Shown: positions 26,161-34,263 of the stretch, one piece after another
Layout of the letters: every line of letters starts with the position of its first letter
Position numbering within the stretch: position 1 is the first letter of the stretch
NCBI GenBank assembly: GCA_016771945.1
Contig: QZLF01000003.1
Coordinates: forward strand, 620,001-684,000
DNA: 64,000 bases
Direction of reading: 5' to 3'
Origin: Candidatus Leucobacter sulfamidivorax
GTDB lineage: Bacteria; Actinomycetota; Actinomycetes; Actinomycetales; Microbacteriaceae
Translations under genes and position numbers: made by a program
Notes under the pieces: generated by a model
What the model saw: only the letters and a program-made list of their open reading frames with translations
The model's database searches: none
What the model was told of the DNA's origin: nothing

Positions 26161-27357
26161 TCAGGGGGCTGCGGGGAGGCTCTCGGGGGTGAGGCCGGCG
26201 CTCCCTCCGGCGGCGAGCTCGGAGGAGGGACCCGCTTCGAGGGCGGCCGGAACCACGTCCGGCTCCCACACCAGCCTGCGCCCGCTGCCGCGGTCGAAGA
26301 GGTGCACCCGGGCGAGCGGCGCGGCGAGCACGACCTGCTCGCCGATCGCCCAGGAGGCCTCGCGGCCGTAGGAGACGGTGACGCGCTCCTCGCCGACGAT
26401 GCAGTGCACGAGCTGCTCGCGCCCGAGGTTCTCGACGAGCTCCACGGTCGCCCGCAGCGCGACGCCGGCGGTGGGCACGGCCTCGGGGGCGCCGCCGGCG
26501 AACACCGACAGGTGCTCGGGCCGCACGCCGACGACGATGTCGCGATCGGGGGCCGAGCCCTCCCAGAGCACCGCCTCGAGGCCCGGGGCGAAGGCCGAGA
26601 TCCGCCCGTCCGTGGTGGTGAGCGTCGCGTCGATCAGGTTCATCGCGGGCGAGCCGATGAACCCGGCCGCGAAGACCGAGCTGGGCGTGTCGTAGAGCTC
26701 CTCGGGGGTGCCGTACTGCTCGATCCTGCCGCCGTTCAGCAGCACGATCTTCGTCGCCATGGTCATGGCCTCGACCTGGTCGTGCGTGACGTAGACGAAG
26801 GTCGCGCCGAGCCGGCGGTGCAGCGCGGCGAGCTCGCGCCGGGTGGCGGTGCGCAGCTTCGCGTCGAGGTTCGAGAGCGGCTCGTCCATGAGGAAGGCCT
26901 TGGGCTCGCGCACGAGCGCGCGGGCGACGGCCACGCGCTGGCGCTGGCCGCCGGAGAGCTCCTTGGGCTTGCGCTCGAGCAGGTGGTCGATCTCGACCGT
27001 CTCGGCCGCGGCACGGACGCGCGCTGCGACCTCGGCCTTCGGCACGCCACGGACCTTCAGCGGGAAGGCGAGGTTCTTCGCGACCGAGAGGTGCGGGTAG
27101 AGGGCGTAGCTCTGGAACACCATCGCGAGGTCGCGCCTGCGCGCAGGCAGCGCGGTCACGTCCTCGTCGTCGATCCTGATGCTGCCGCTCGTCGGCTCGA
27201 GCAGCCCCGCGATCATGCGCAGCAGCGTGGTCTTGCCGCAGCCCGACGGCCCGAGGAGCACGAGGAAGTCGCCGTGCTCGATGTCGAGCGAGATGCGATC
27301 GGTCGCGGTGAAGTCACCAAACTCTCGGGTGATCTGATCGAGTACGAGGCGCGCCAC
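26161..27357 (-). CDS. ABC transporter ATP-binding protein, UgpC/MalK type
   Basis: The 398-residue protein has Walker A LGPSGCGKTT (near residue 35), the signature LSGGQRQRVAVARAL, Walker B AFLMDEPLSNLDAKLR and switch VTHDQVEAMTMA. A C-terminal TOBE/MalK regulatory domain contains VGVRPEHLSV. It is the first gene of the operon and energises the two permeases. The final 30 residues are a Gly/Ser/Pro-rich tail. Confidence 0.94.
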   Translation of the reverse strand: MARLVLDQITREFGDFTATDRISLDIEHGDFLVLLGPSGCGKTTLLRMIAGLLEPTSGSIRIDDEDVTALPARRRDLAMVFQSYALYPHLSVAKNLAFPLKVRGVPKAEVAARVRAAAETVEIDHLLERKPKELSGGQRQRVAVARALVREPKAFLMDEPLSNLDAKLRTATRRELAALHRRLGATFVYVTHDQVEAMTMATKIVLLNGGRIEQYGTPEELYDTPSSVFAAGFIGSPAMNLIDATLTTTDGRISAFAPGLEAVLWEGSAPDRDIVVGVRPEHLSVFAGGAPEAVPTAGVALRATVELVENLGREQLVHCIVGEERVTVSYGREASWAIGEQVVLAAPLARVHLFDRGSGRRLVWEPDVVPAALEAGPSSELAAGGSAGLTPESLPAAP

Positions 27358-27521
27358 CTAGGACCTCCGGGAATCGGGCACCCCGAATCTCGGTTCTCGG
27401 GGGCGGGTGATTCCAGGGTGCGCGGCCAGGGTGAACGGGAGGGCACGGGAGCGGAAACGGCGGGCGCCCCTCCGCTGAATTCGCCGTGAGCGGCGCCTCC
27501 CGCCCTCCGCCGCCCCGAGCG

Positions 27522-27571
27522 GTCGTCACGGATGTGCCGTTGTCGGCGGTGCGCTGCACATCCGTGACGAC
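27522..27571. promoter_or_regulatory. 16-bp perfect inverted repeat upstream of the ugp-like operon
   Basis: GTCGTCACGGATGTGC (27522-27537) is perfectly inverted at 27556-27571 across 18 bases. It lies in the 245-base gap between the acetyltransferase stop and the ATPase start, about 165 bases before the latter. It can act as a terminator for the upstream operon, or as a bipartite operator for the transporter. No other gene is seen in 27358-27602. Confidence 0.55.
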
Positions 27572-27602
27572 TCCCGCCCGAGGCAAGGGGCCGAAGCCCC
27601 GG

Positions 27603-28187
27603 CTACGGCGAAGGACGAAGCGGATAGACGTAGGTGAAGAGGTCGAGCACGCGCACCCCGTCGATCCAGAGCCCGTCGCGCTCCGGGGCCCGCACGAAGC
27701 CCAGCGCCTCGTAGAGCCGGTGCGCGCCGGTCATGTTCGGCGCGGTCTTCAGCACCACCGCGTCGAAGCCCGAATCGCCCGCGGCGGCGATCACCCGGCG
27801 CATGATCGCGGCGGCGACGCCCCGGCGGCGCGCGGCGAGCGAGCCCCCGAGCAGCCGCAGGTCGAGCTCCGCCGGTCGCACGTCCTCGTGCAGGCTCGGC
27901 CCGCCCGCGCGGCGGGTGGTGACGCTGCCGAGCAGCACCCCGCCGGCGGAGGGGTCCCGCGCGACCCACACGTCGAAGCGCTCGGCCCGCGCCCGGGCGC
28001 GATGCATCGGATCCTCGTGCTCGTCCGACGGCCCGTAGTCGTGCGCGTACGCCGCATCGATGAGCGCGTCGATCGCGTCGAAGTCGGTCTCGAGCGCGAG
28101 CGCGATCTCGAGTGCGGGGCCTCCCGGATCCGCGGCATCCGGATCCGCTCCCCCGGCCCGGGCGGGCGCCTCCGCGAAGCCGCTCAT
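27603..28187 (-). CDS. GNAT-family N-acetyltransferase
   Basis: This 194-residue protein has the GNAT core: the acetyl-CoA motif RRRGVAAAIMRRVI (near residue 122) and the C-terminal LYEALGFVRAPE segment. It begins at ATG 28187 in an ATGA overlap with the monooxygenase stop and is the last gene of a sulfur-type operon. In Bacillus the ytmI (snaA) acetyltransferase acts on S-modified cysteines next to a cystine-type transporter and luciferase-like monooxygenase. By that analogy this enzyme may N-acetylate an imported cysteine derivative; that is inference. Confidence 0.85.
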   Translation of the reverse strand: MSGFAEAPARAGGADPDAADPGGPALEIALALETDFDAIDALIDAAYAHDYGPSDEHEDPMHRARARAERFDVWVARDPSAGGVLLGSVTTRRAGGPSLHEDVRPAELDLRLLGGSLAARRRGVAAAIMRRVIAAAGDSGFDAVVLKTAPNMTGAHRLYEALGFVRAPERDGLWIDGVRVLDLFTYVYPLRPSP

Positions 28188-29251
28188 CGCGCCTGCCCCT
28201 CCTCGGCCGGGCGCCACCCCAGCGCGGGCCCGATGCGGGTCGCGATGAGGTACACGATGTGCTTCCAGTCGGCGAGCTCGAACTCGAACGGCAGCTCGAA
28301 GAGGTAGTCGTCGGCGGCCTGATAGGCGACGTCGGCGAGGATCGCCTCGATGATCTCGTCGGCGGATCCCAGCAGGTCGCGCGCGATGATCATGTTCCGC
28401 GGGTGCACCTTCGTCGTGCGCGGCGTGCGGCCCTCGACGTAGGCGCGGTACTTGCGCTCCTGCTCGGGGGTCGCGCCGTCGAGCGGCACGATCACGCGGG
28501 CGACCGCGACGCGCCCCTCGCCGGCGGGGGCGTACGGGACGGGGGGATCCGCTGCGGCCCGCGCCGCGCGGAACGCGTCGATCTGCGCCCGCTGCGCCAG
28601 CGCGAAGTCGGTGACGCCGCCCTCCGAGGTGCTGATGTTGCTGACGAGCCAGTTCAGGCCGGCGGCGCCCGCCCACTCCGCGGAGCGGAGCGATCCGCCC
28701 CCGTACCAGAGCCGGCTCGCGAGACCCGGGCTGAAGGGCTCGACCCGGTCGCTGTCGAAGTCGCCGCCGACCCCCTGGTACTCGGGCACCTCGCGGATCG
28801 GCCTGCCCGCGAGCAGCTCGCGGAGGCGCTCGATGCGGCCGTAGCCGTAGTCCTCCTCGCGCCAGCCGGCGTCGTGCACGATGTCGTTCACCGCCTCCTC
28901 GTAGCCGGGGGCGTGCACGCTCAGCCCGGGCAGCAGTCGCCCGCCCGAGAGCACGTCGGCGGTGCCGAGATCCTCGGCCAGGCGGAAGGGGTTCTCGAAG
29001 CCGACCGGCATCACGGCCGTGCCGAGTCCGATGCGCCTGGTGTGCTGCGCGACCGCGCCGAAGAACACCGCCGGCGAGGAGAGGCCGTGCTGCAGGTGCC
29101 GGGTGCGCACCCAGCCGCTGTCGATCCCGAGCCCCTCGGCGTAGCGGAAGAGCTCGATGCCGTCGAGGTGGCCCTCGCGGGGGCTGTCCCGGTCGAACGG
29201 CACGAGGTGCACGAAGCCGATGCTGCGCGGCGGGCGGGGTGTGGAGGTCAT
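28184..29251 (-). CDS. LLM-class flavin-dependent monooxygenase (luciferase-like)
   Basis: This 355-residue protein is a luciferase-like TIM-barrel enzyme with VFFGAVAQHTRRIGLGTAVMPV (near residue 62) and RLWYGGGSLRSAEWAGAAGLNW (near 185), both typical of the FMN-dependent bacterial luciferase superfamily. It probably oxidises an organosulfur compound brought in by the linked transporter. No flavin reductase is adjacent; the one at 569-1087 or another genomic copy would have to serve. Confidence 0.9.
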   Translation of the reverse strand: MTSTPRPPRSIGFVHLVPFDRDSPREGHLDGIELFRYAEGLGIDSGWVRTRHLQHGLSSPAVFFGAVAQHTRRIGLGTAVMPVGFENPFRLAEDLGTADVLSGGRLLPGLSVHAPGYEEAVNDIVHDAGWREEDYGYGRIERLRELLAGRPIREVPEYQGVGGDFDSDRVEPFSPGLASRLWYGGGSLRSAEWAGAAGLNWLVSNISTSEGGVTDFALAQRAQIDAFRAARAAADPPVPYAPAGEGRVAVARVIVPLDGATPEQERKYRAYVEGRTPRTTKVHPRNMIIARDLLGSADEIIEAILADVAYQAADDYLFELPFEFELADWKHIVYLIATRIGPALGWRPAEEGQAR

Positions 29252-29266
29252 TGCGGATCCTTCCGA

Positions 29267-30028
29267 TCAGATCTGGTACTCGGGGCGGCCCCTGGCCGCA
29301 TGATATTCGCGCAGGAAGGCGCGCGTGCGCGATTGCACGTCGGGTCCGAAGAAGACCTCCGGGCTCGCGTCGTCGAGCACGCGGCCCTGGTCGAGGAAGA
29401 CGACCCGGTTCGACACCTGCCGCACGAAGTCCATCTCGTGCGAGACGATGACCATCGTTTGCCCCGCCTCGGCGATCCCGCGGATCGTCGCGAGCACCTC
29501 GCCCACCAGCTCGGGGTCGAGCGCGCTCGTCGGCTCGTCGAGCAGCAGCACCTCCGGTCGCATCGCCAGCGCGCGGGCGATGCCCACCCGCTGCTGCTGG
29601 CCGCCCGAGAGCTGCGCCGGGTACTTGTCGAGATGCTCGGAGAGGCCCACGCGGTCGAGCTGCTCGCGGGCCTCGCGATCCGCCTCGACGCGATCCCGGC
29701 CCCGCACGACCCGCAGCCCCTCGGCCACGTTCTGCAGCGCGGTCTTGCGCGAGAACAGGGCGAAGTGCTGGAACACCATGGCGGTGCGGCGGCGCAGCTG
29801 CAGGATCTCCTGCCGGCTCGCGCTCGCTGCGTCGACCGTGAGGTCGCCGATCGTCACCCGGCCGGCGTCGGGGCGCTCGAGGAAGTCGATGCAGCGCAGC
29901 AGCGTCGACTTGCCGGCGCCCGAGGAGCCGACGATCGCGGTGACCTCGCCCTCGGCGAAGTCGAGCGAGAGCCCGTCGAGGATCCTGCGCTCGCCGAACG
30001 ACTTCTCGATGTTCTCGACGGAGATCAT
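29267..30028 (-). CDS. amino acid ABC transporter ATP-binding protein, GlnQ/TcyC type
   Basis: This 253-residue protein has Walker A GSSGAGKST, signature QLSGGQQQRVGIARALA, Walker B VLLLDEPTSALDPE and the switch IVSHEMDFVRQ. ATG at 30028 overlaps the permease stop by four bases. It powers the permease at 30025-30837 and belongs to the polar amino acid subfamily that includes cystine importers. Confidence 0.93.
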   Translation of the reverse strand: MISVENIEKSFGERRILDGLSLDFAEGEVTAIVGSSGAGKSTLLRCIDFLERPDAGRVTIGDLTVDAASASRQEILQLRRRTAMVFQHFALFSRKTALQNVAEGLRVVRGRDRVEADREAREQLDRVGLSEHLDKYPAQLSGGQQQRVGIARALAMRPEVLLLDEPTSALDPELVGEVLATIRGIAEAGQTMVIVSHEMDFVRQVSNRVVFLDQGRVLDDASPEVFFGPDVQSRTRAFLREYHAARGRPEYQI

Positions 30029-30837
30029 ACGCCCAGCTGCTCCAATGTCCTGTCCCTGTCGACGGTACCGCCACCGGTCCCGCCGCGGTTCCGATCGACG
30101 GCTCTGCCGCCGCTTCTGCCGCCGCTCCTGTCTCCGCCCGCCGGCGGCCGCTGCATGCGGCGCTCGATCACCCGCGCCAGCTGCTCGACGACCACGGTCA
30201 TCGCCCAGTAGATGATCGCCGTCGCGAGATACGCCTCGAAGTAGCGGTAGTCGCGGCCGCCGATGATCTTCGCATAGGCGGTGACCTCGACGACCGAGAC
30301 CACGAAGGCCAGCGACGAGGCCTTGAGCATGCCGATGAAGTTGTTGACGAGCGTGGGGAAGGCGACGACCGAGGCGATCGGGATCGTGATGCGGCGCAGC
30401 GTCTGCCACGACGTCATGCCGAGCGCGTGGGCCGCCTCGATCTCGCGGCGATCGACCGAGAGCAAGGCGGCGCGGATCGACTCCGAGCCGGACGCGGCCT
30501 CGTTCAGCGCGAAGGTGAAGGCCGCCACCACGAAGGGCGAGAGCACGAGCGCGTCGAACTCGGTGCCGAAGGCGTGGTTGAGGTAGAGCACGGCGATCGG
30601 CACGGCGTTGATGTTCAGCAGCAGCTGCACGAGGATCGGCGTGCCGCGCAGATACGACACGAGCACGGCGTTCAGCTGGCTGAGCACGGGGACGCGGCTC
30701 ATCTTGACGAGCGCCATGACGAGGCCGATGACGATGCCGAGCGCGGTCGCGACCACGCTCAGCGCGAGGGTCATCGGCACGTACGGCAGCAGCGCGAGCG
30801 CGTACTCGCCGATGGCGCCGAAGTCGATGATGTTCAC
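30025..30837 (-). CDS. amino acid ABC transporter permease (HisM/GlnP family)
   Basis: The 270-residue protein has about five membrane helices, the N-terminal SYLRGTPILVQLLL block and the EAA loop EIEAAHALGMTSWQTLRRITIP. The C-terminus is a low-complexity Gly/Arg/Asp stretch (from about residue 230) not usual in the family, encoded by DNA rich in simple GCCGCC/CGG repeats. It follows the binding-protein gene by 63 bases containing a strong hairpin. Confidence 0.92.
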   Translation of the reverse strand: MNIIDFGAIGEYALALLPYVPMTLALSVVATALGIVIGLVMALVKMSRVPVLSQLNAVLVSYLRGTPILVQLLLNINAVPIAVLYLNHAFGTEFDALVLSPFVVAAFTFALNEAASGSESIRAALLSVDRREIEAAHALGMTSWQTLRRITIPIASVVAFPTLVNNFIGMLKASSLAFVVSVVEVTAYAKIIGGRDYRYFEAYLATAIIYWAMTVVVEQLARVIERRMQRPPAGGDRSGGRSGGRAVDRNRGGTGGGTVDRDRTLEQLGV

Positions 30838-30865
30838 GGGGTTCCTGTCTGGACGGGGTCGGGAG

Positions 30866-30893
30866 GGTTCCCGGGCCGGGAGGCCCGGGAACC
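30866..30893 (-). terminator. intercistronic hairpin after the amino acid binding-protein gene
   Basis: GGTTCCCGGGCC (30866-30877) pairs perfectly with GGCCCGGGAACC (30882-30893) around a GGGA loop, between the binding-protein stop (30901) and the permease start (30837). Partial termination or mRNA protection here would raise the binding protein over the permease. Confidence 0.7.
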
Positions 30894-30900
30894 GATCCGC

Positions 30901-31758
30901 TCAGGAGCGGGGTGTGACGTCGAGGCCGTCGAAGAACTTCTTGCTCAGCTCGGAGGCGGTGCCGTCGGCCAGCAGCTCCTCGAGCACGGCGTCGATCTCG
31001 GCGAGCTGCGCGCTGCGATCCTTGGCCTTCGTGACCGCGTACGCCGAGTAGAGGTTCGTGCCGAAGCTGTCGCTCAGGTAGGCGCCGTCGAGCTCGTGGA
31101 ACTCGAGGCCGAGGTCGGCGCTGCCGCCGTAGCCCTGGAAGACGACGCGCTCGTTGAACAGGAAGTCGATCGCGCCCGTGGCCAGGTTGTTGTACTGCGT
31201 CTGCAGGTCGAGCTCGGTGTACTCGATCTCGACCTGCTTGTCCGGGTTCTGCTCGTTGTAGGCCTCGAGCACGCGGGTGAAGTTGAGGCCGGGCTCGCCG
31301 TAGGTCTTCTTGCCGGCGAGCTCGTCGAGCGAGACGATCTCGCCCGCACCCTCCTTCGTGATGATGCCGAACTGCCCCTCGATGTAGGGCACCGAGAAGT
31401 CGTACTTCTCGCGGCGCTCGTCGGTCGCGCTCAGGTTGTTGGCGACGATGTCGAAGCGACCCGAGTCGAGGCCGGCGAAGAGCGCCGGGAACTCGGCGAC
31501 CTGGAAGTCGAATGCGATGCCGTCGAGCTTCTCGTCGACGAGGCGCAGCAGCTCGATGTCGTAGCCGGTGAGCTCGTCGTTCTCGTCGAGGAAGGTGTAG
31601 GGCCTGGGCTGGGCGCCCGTGGCGACGACGAGCGTCTCGATCTCGGGTCCCTGCTCGGTCGCGGCCGGCTGCTCGCCGGCCGACGAACAGGCCGCGAGGC
31701 CGAACGCGGCGATGACGAGGGCGCCGAGCGCGGCGCCGGTCCGGGTGATACGGGGCAT
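30901..31758 (-). CDS. amino acid substrate-binding lipoprotein (SBP_bac_3), cystine-type
   Basis: This 285-residue protein has a lipoprotein signal (IAAFGLAACSSAG) and the SBP_bac_3 core: YTFLDENDELTGYDIELLR, FDIVANNLSATDERREKYDFS and the C-terminal helix block. The pattern is close to L-cystine-binding proteins such as FliY/TcyA, which is only suggestive. It is the first gene of the operon that continues with permease, ATPase, monooxygenase and acetyltransferase. Confidence 0.9.
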   Translation of the reverse strand: MPRITRTGAALGALVIAAFGLAACSSAGEQPAATEQGPEIETLVVATGAQPRPYTFLDENDELTGYDIELLRLVDEKLDGIAFDFQVAEFPALFAGLDSGRFDIVANNLSATDERREKYDFSVPYIEGQFGIITKEGAGEIVSLDELAGKKTYGEPGLNFTRVLEAYNEQNPDKQVEIEYTELDLQTQYNNLATGAIDFLFNERVVFQGYGGSADLGLEFHELDGAYLSDSFGTNLYSAYAVTKAKDRSAQLAEIDAVLEELLADGTASELSKKFFDGLDVTPRS

Positions 31759-31810
31759 GGGAGTGGTCCTTTCGTCGGTGTGTCCTTCGGCAGGCTAGGG
31801 ATCCTCGACG

Positions 31811-31849
31811 AATAACGACAAATGATGCGTCACATGATGACCCGTTATT
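31811..31849. promoter_or_regulatory. AT-rich divergent promoter region with palindromes
   Basis: AATAACG (31811-31817) is inverted at 31843-31849 (CGTTATT), and the sequence between them holds the near-palindrome ATGATGCGTCACATGAT. It lies about 53 bases upstream of the binding-protein start and in the 226-base gap shared with aspS, so it may be the control site of the amino acid transporter operon. Confidence 0.45.
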
Positions 31850-31984
31850 TCTCCATATATTTCACCCGGTGTCGCGATGTGTCGGCGCGGCGGTGCGACG
31901 GCGCTCGCGCGTGCTAGAAGGGGCGCTCCGGATCCGCCCTCGCGCGCGGCGATCCGGCCCCCGTCGCGCCGATAGACTGGAGGG

Positions 31985-33328
31985 ATGCAAGAGCGTGTGT
32001 TGATCAAGGATCTGGCCGCCCGCCAGGACGGCCCGGTCCGTGTCTCCGGCTGGGTCGAGAAGGTGCGCGACCAGCGCTACGTGCAGTTCGTCGTGCTGCG
32101 CGACGAGAGCGGTGCGGTGCAGCTGGTGAACGGCGGCGTGCTGCGCGAGCCCGATCCGGAGAACCCGCGATCCGACATCCTCGTGCCGCGCACCCGCACC
32201 ATCTCCGAGCTCACGCACGGCACCTTCGTGACCGTGAGCGGCGAGCTCCAGCACAACGAGCGGGTGAAGCTCGGCGGCGTCGAGATCCAGATCGACGAGA
32301 TCGAGGTCATCACCCGGGCGCTGCCCGACAACCCGGTCGCCGACGATTCGGGCATCGACGTGCGCCTCGACTGGCGCTTCCTCGACCTGCGCCGGCCCGA
32401 GCAGAACCTGGTCTTCCGCATCCAGACCACCTTCCTGCACGCGCTGCGCCAGGTGTGGGTCGACCGCGGCTTCATCGAGCTCCAGACCCCGAAGCTCATG
32501 GCCTCGGCCTCCGAGTCGCGCGCCGAGCTCTTCGAGGTCGAGTACTTCGAGGGCAAGGCGTTCCTCGCGCAGAGCCCCCAGTTCTTCAAGCAGATGGCGC
32601 AGGCGGCGGGCTTCGGCGGCATCTTCGAGGTGGGCCCCGCGTTCCGCGCCGACCCCTCCTTCACCTCGCGCCACGCGACCGAGTTCACGTCGATCGACTC
32701 GGAGCTCAGCTGGATCGACTCGCACGAGGACGTCATGGAGTTGCACGAGGAGCTCATCGTGGCCGGCCTCTCCGCGGTCAAGGAGAAGCACGGCGCCGAG
32801 ATCGAGAAGCTCTTCGGCTTCGAGCTCGAGGTGCCCTCGCGCCCGTTCCCGCGCATCCCCCTCGCCGAGGCGAAGGAGATCGTGAAGCAGCGCGGCTACG
32901 AGGTGCCCCGCGCCGACGCCGACATGGACCCCGAGGGCGAGCGGCAGATCGCCGCCTACGTCGCCGAGACCTACGGCCACGACTTCGTGTTCCTGACCGA
33001 CTACGCCTGGTCGATCCGCCCCTTCTACCACATGCGCCACGAGGGCGATCCCTCGCTCACGCGCAGCTACGACCTCATCTACCGCGGCACCGAGATCTCG
33101 ACCGGCGCCCAGCGCGAGCACCGCATCGAGGTGCTCGAGGCGCAGGCGGTCGAGAAGGGGCTCGATCCCGAGGAGCTCGGCTTCTACCTCGACTTCTTCC
33201 GCTACGGGGTGCCGCCGCACGGCGGCTTCGGCATGGGCTTGAACCGGGTGCTGATGCTCATGCTGCGGCAGTCGTCGATCCGTGAGGTCACCTACCTGTT
33301 CAGGGGACCGACGCGGTTGCTCCCCTGA
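31985..33328 (+). CDS. aspS: aspartate-tRNA ligase, archaeal type (probably non-discriminating Asp/Asn)
   Basis: This 447-residue class II synthetase lacks the bacterial GAD insertion, so it is the short archaeal-type AspRS found in several actinobacteria. An N-terminal OB fold (residues 1-105) binds the anticodon. The catalytic domain has motif 2 at FRADPSFTSRHATEFTSID and motif 3 at GFGMGLNRVLM, where Asn replaces the usual Glu before Arg. Such enzymes often also charge tRNA-Asn, which is then amidated by GatCAB. The gene is monocistronic and divergent from the amino acid transporter. Confidence 0.93.
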   Translation: MQERVLIKDLAARQDGPVRVSGWVEKVRDQRYVQFVVLRDESGAVQLVNGGVLREPDPENPRSDILVPRTRTISELTHGTFVTVSGELQHNERVKLGGVEIQIDEIEVITRALPDNPVADDSGIDVRLDWRFLDLRRPEQNLVFRIQTTFLHALRQVWVDRGFIELQTPKLMASASESRAELFEVEYFEGKAFLAQSPQFFKQMAQAAGFGGIFEVGPAFRADPSFTSRHATEFTSIDSELSWIDSHEDVMELHEELIVAGLSAVKEKHGAEIEKLFGFELEVPSRPFPRIPLAEAKEIVKQRGYEVPRADADMDPEGERQIAAYVAETYGHDFVFLTDYAWSIRPFYHMRHEGDPSLTRSYDLIYRGTEISTGAQREHRIEVLEAQAVEKGLDPEELGFYLDFFRYGVPPHGGFGMGLNRVLMLMLRQSSIREVTYLFRGPTRLLP

Positions 33329-33407
33329 GCTTCAGCGAGGCGTCACCGCAGGTCGATGCACACGCCTTCGACGCGATAAGGCGCACGCGGAGTGAGGCCT
33401 GAGAGAG

Positions 33408-34187
33408 CTACCCCGCGCGGCGCACGACGACGAGCGAGTCTTCGAGCATCGCGGTCTCGCCGTTCGGACCCGTGGCCTCGCGGCTGCGCGTCTCGGCGAC
33501 GAGCACCTCGAACGCCGGGGCCGGGGTTTCGGAGTCGGTGAGGCCGGCGGCGGATCCGCCCAGCCCCAGATCGCCGAGCTCGCTCTCGGGCGTGTGGAAG
33601 TGCGCCGGTCCGCCGCTGTGGCCATCTGCGGTGTGCCCGTCGGCGTGCCCCTCGGCGTGCGCATGCCCGCCCGGCGGCGCGTCCGCCGGCGCCCACGGCG
33701 GGGGCGAGGCGTGGGCGATCAGCACGAGGCGTCCGCCCGGGGCCAGGCGCCGCAGCGCGGCGCGCAGGATCCGCTGCCGCGGCAACTCGACGGGCGACTG
33801 CAGGAAGCTCGCCGTGATGAGGTCGAACGGCTCCACCGATGCGTCGATCCGCTCCGGGTCCTCCGCCCAGTCGGCGAGGTCCGCGGCCGCGAAGCGAACG
33901 CGCCCGGGCGGGAGCCCGCGATCCGCCGCCGCGATCCGCGCCCGCTCGATCGCGGTGGACGAGAGGTCGAGGCCGCTCGCCTCCCAGCCGCGCTCGGCGA
34001 GCCAGAGCACGTCGCCGCCCTCGCCGCAGCCGAGGTCGAGCGAGCGCCCGGGCGGGAGATCCGCGACCGCCTCGGCGAGAGTGCGGTTCACCCGCCCCGA
34101 CCACACCGGGCCGGAACCGGCGTAGCGCTGCTCCCAGAACTCGACGGGGTCGACCCGTTCCTCCGTCGCGATCTCATGATCAGTCAT
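33408..34187 (-). CDS. class I SAM-dependent methyltransferase with His-rich insertion
   Basis: The 259-residue protein has Rossmann motif I SLDLGCGEGGDVLWLAERG (near residue 50), an acidic residue in SGLDLS and post-I AADLADW. A conspicuous His-rich stretch near residue 180 (HAHAEGHADGHTADGH) could bind metal. The start at ATG 34187 matches the family length. It is divergent from an XRE-cupin regulator whose operator lies between them, so it is probably controlled by it. TehB-like metalloid detoxification is one possible role; the substrate is not identified. Confidence 0.85.
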   Translation of the reverse strand: MTDHEIATEERVDPVEFWEQRYAGSGPVWSGRVNRTLAEAVADLPPGRSLDLGCGEGGDVLWLAERGWEASGLDLSSTAIERARIAAADRGLPPGRVRFAAADLADWAEDPERIDASVEPFDLITASFLQSPVELPRQRILRAALRRLAPGGRLVLIAHASPPPWAPADAPPGGHAHAEGHADGHTADGHSGGPAHFHTPESELGDLGLGGSAAGLTDSETPAPAFEVLVAETRSREATGPNGETAMLEDSLVVVRRAG

Positions 34188-34228
34188 GTCTCCAGCATGC
34201 GGGAACCGTAGAATGATCGCAAACGACT

Positions 34229-34243
34229 TTGCCGAATCGGCAA
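34229..34243. promoter_or_regulatory. 15-bp palindromic operator between methyltransferase and XRE-cupin genes
   Basis: TTGCCGA and TCGGCAA flank a single A (34229-34243). It sits 21 bases before the regulator's GTG start and 42 bases from the divergent methyltransferase start, an ideal place for autoregulation and co-control. Confidence 0.65.
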
Positions 34244-34263
34244 GCACGGAGAACGGAGCGACC

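Noticed and set aside
23915-26371. A plus-strand open frame of more than 800 codons opposite the phosphatase and binding-protein genes.
   Set aside because: Composition-driven antisense reading without domain features.
30100-30180. Low-complexity Gly/Arg tail of the amino acid permease as a separate repeat element.
   Set aside because: It is continuous with the permease reading frame and ends at the ATGA overlap with the ATPase gene, so it is treated as part of the gene.
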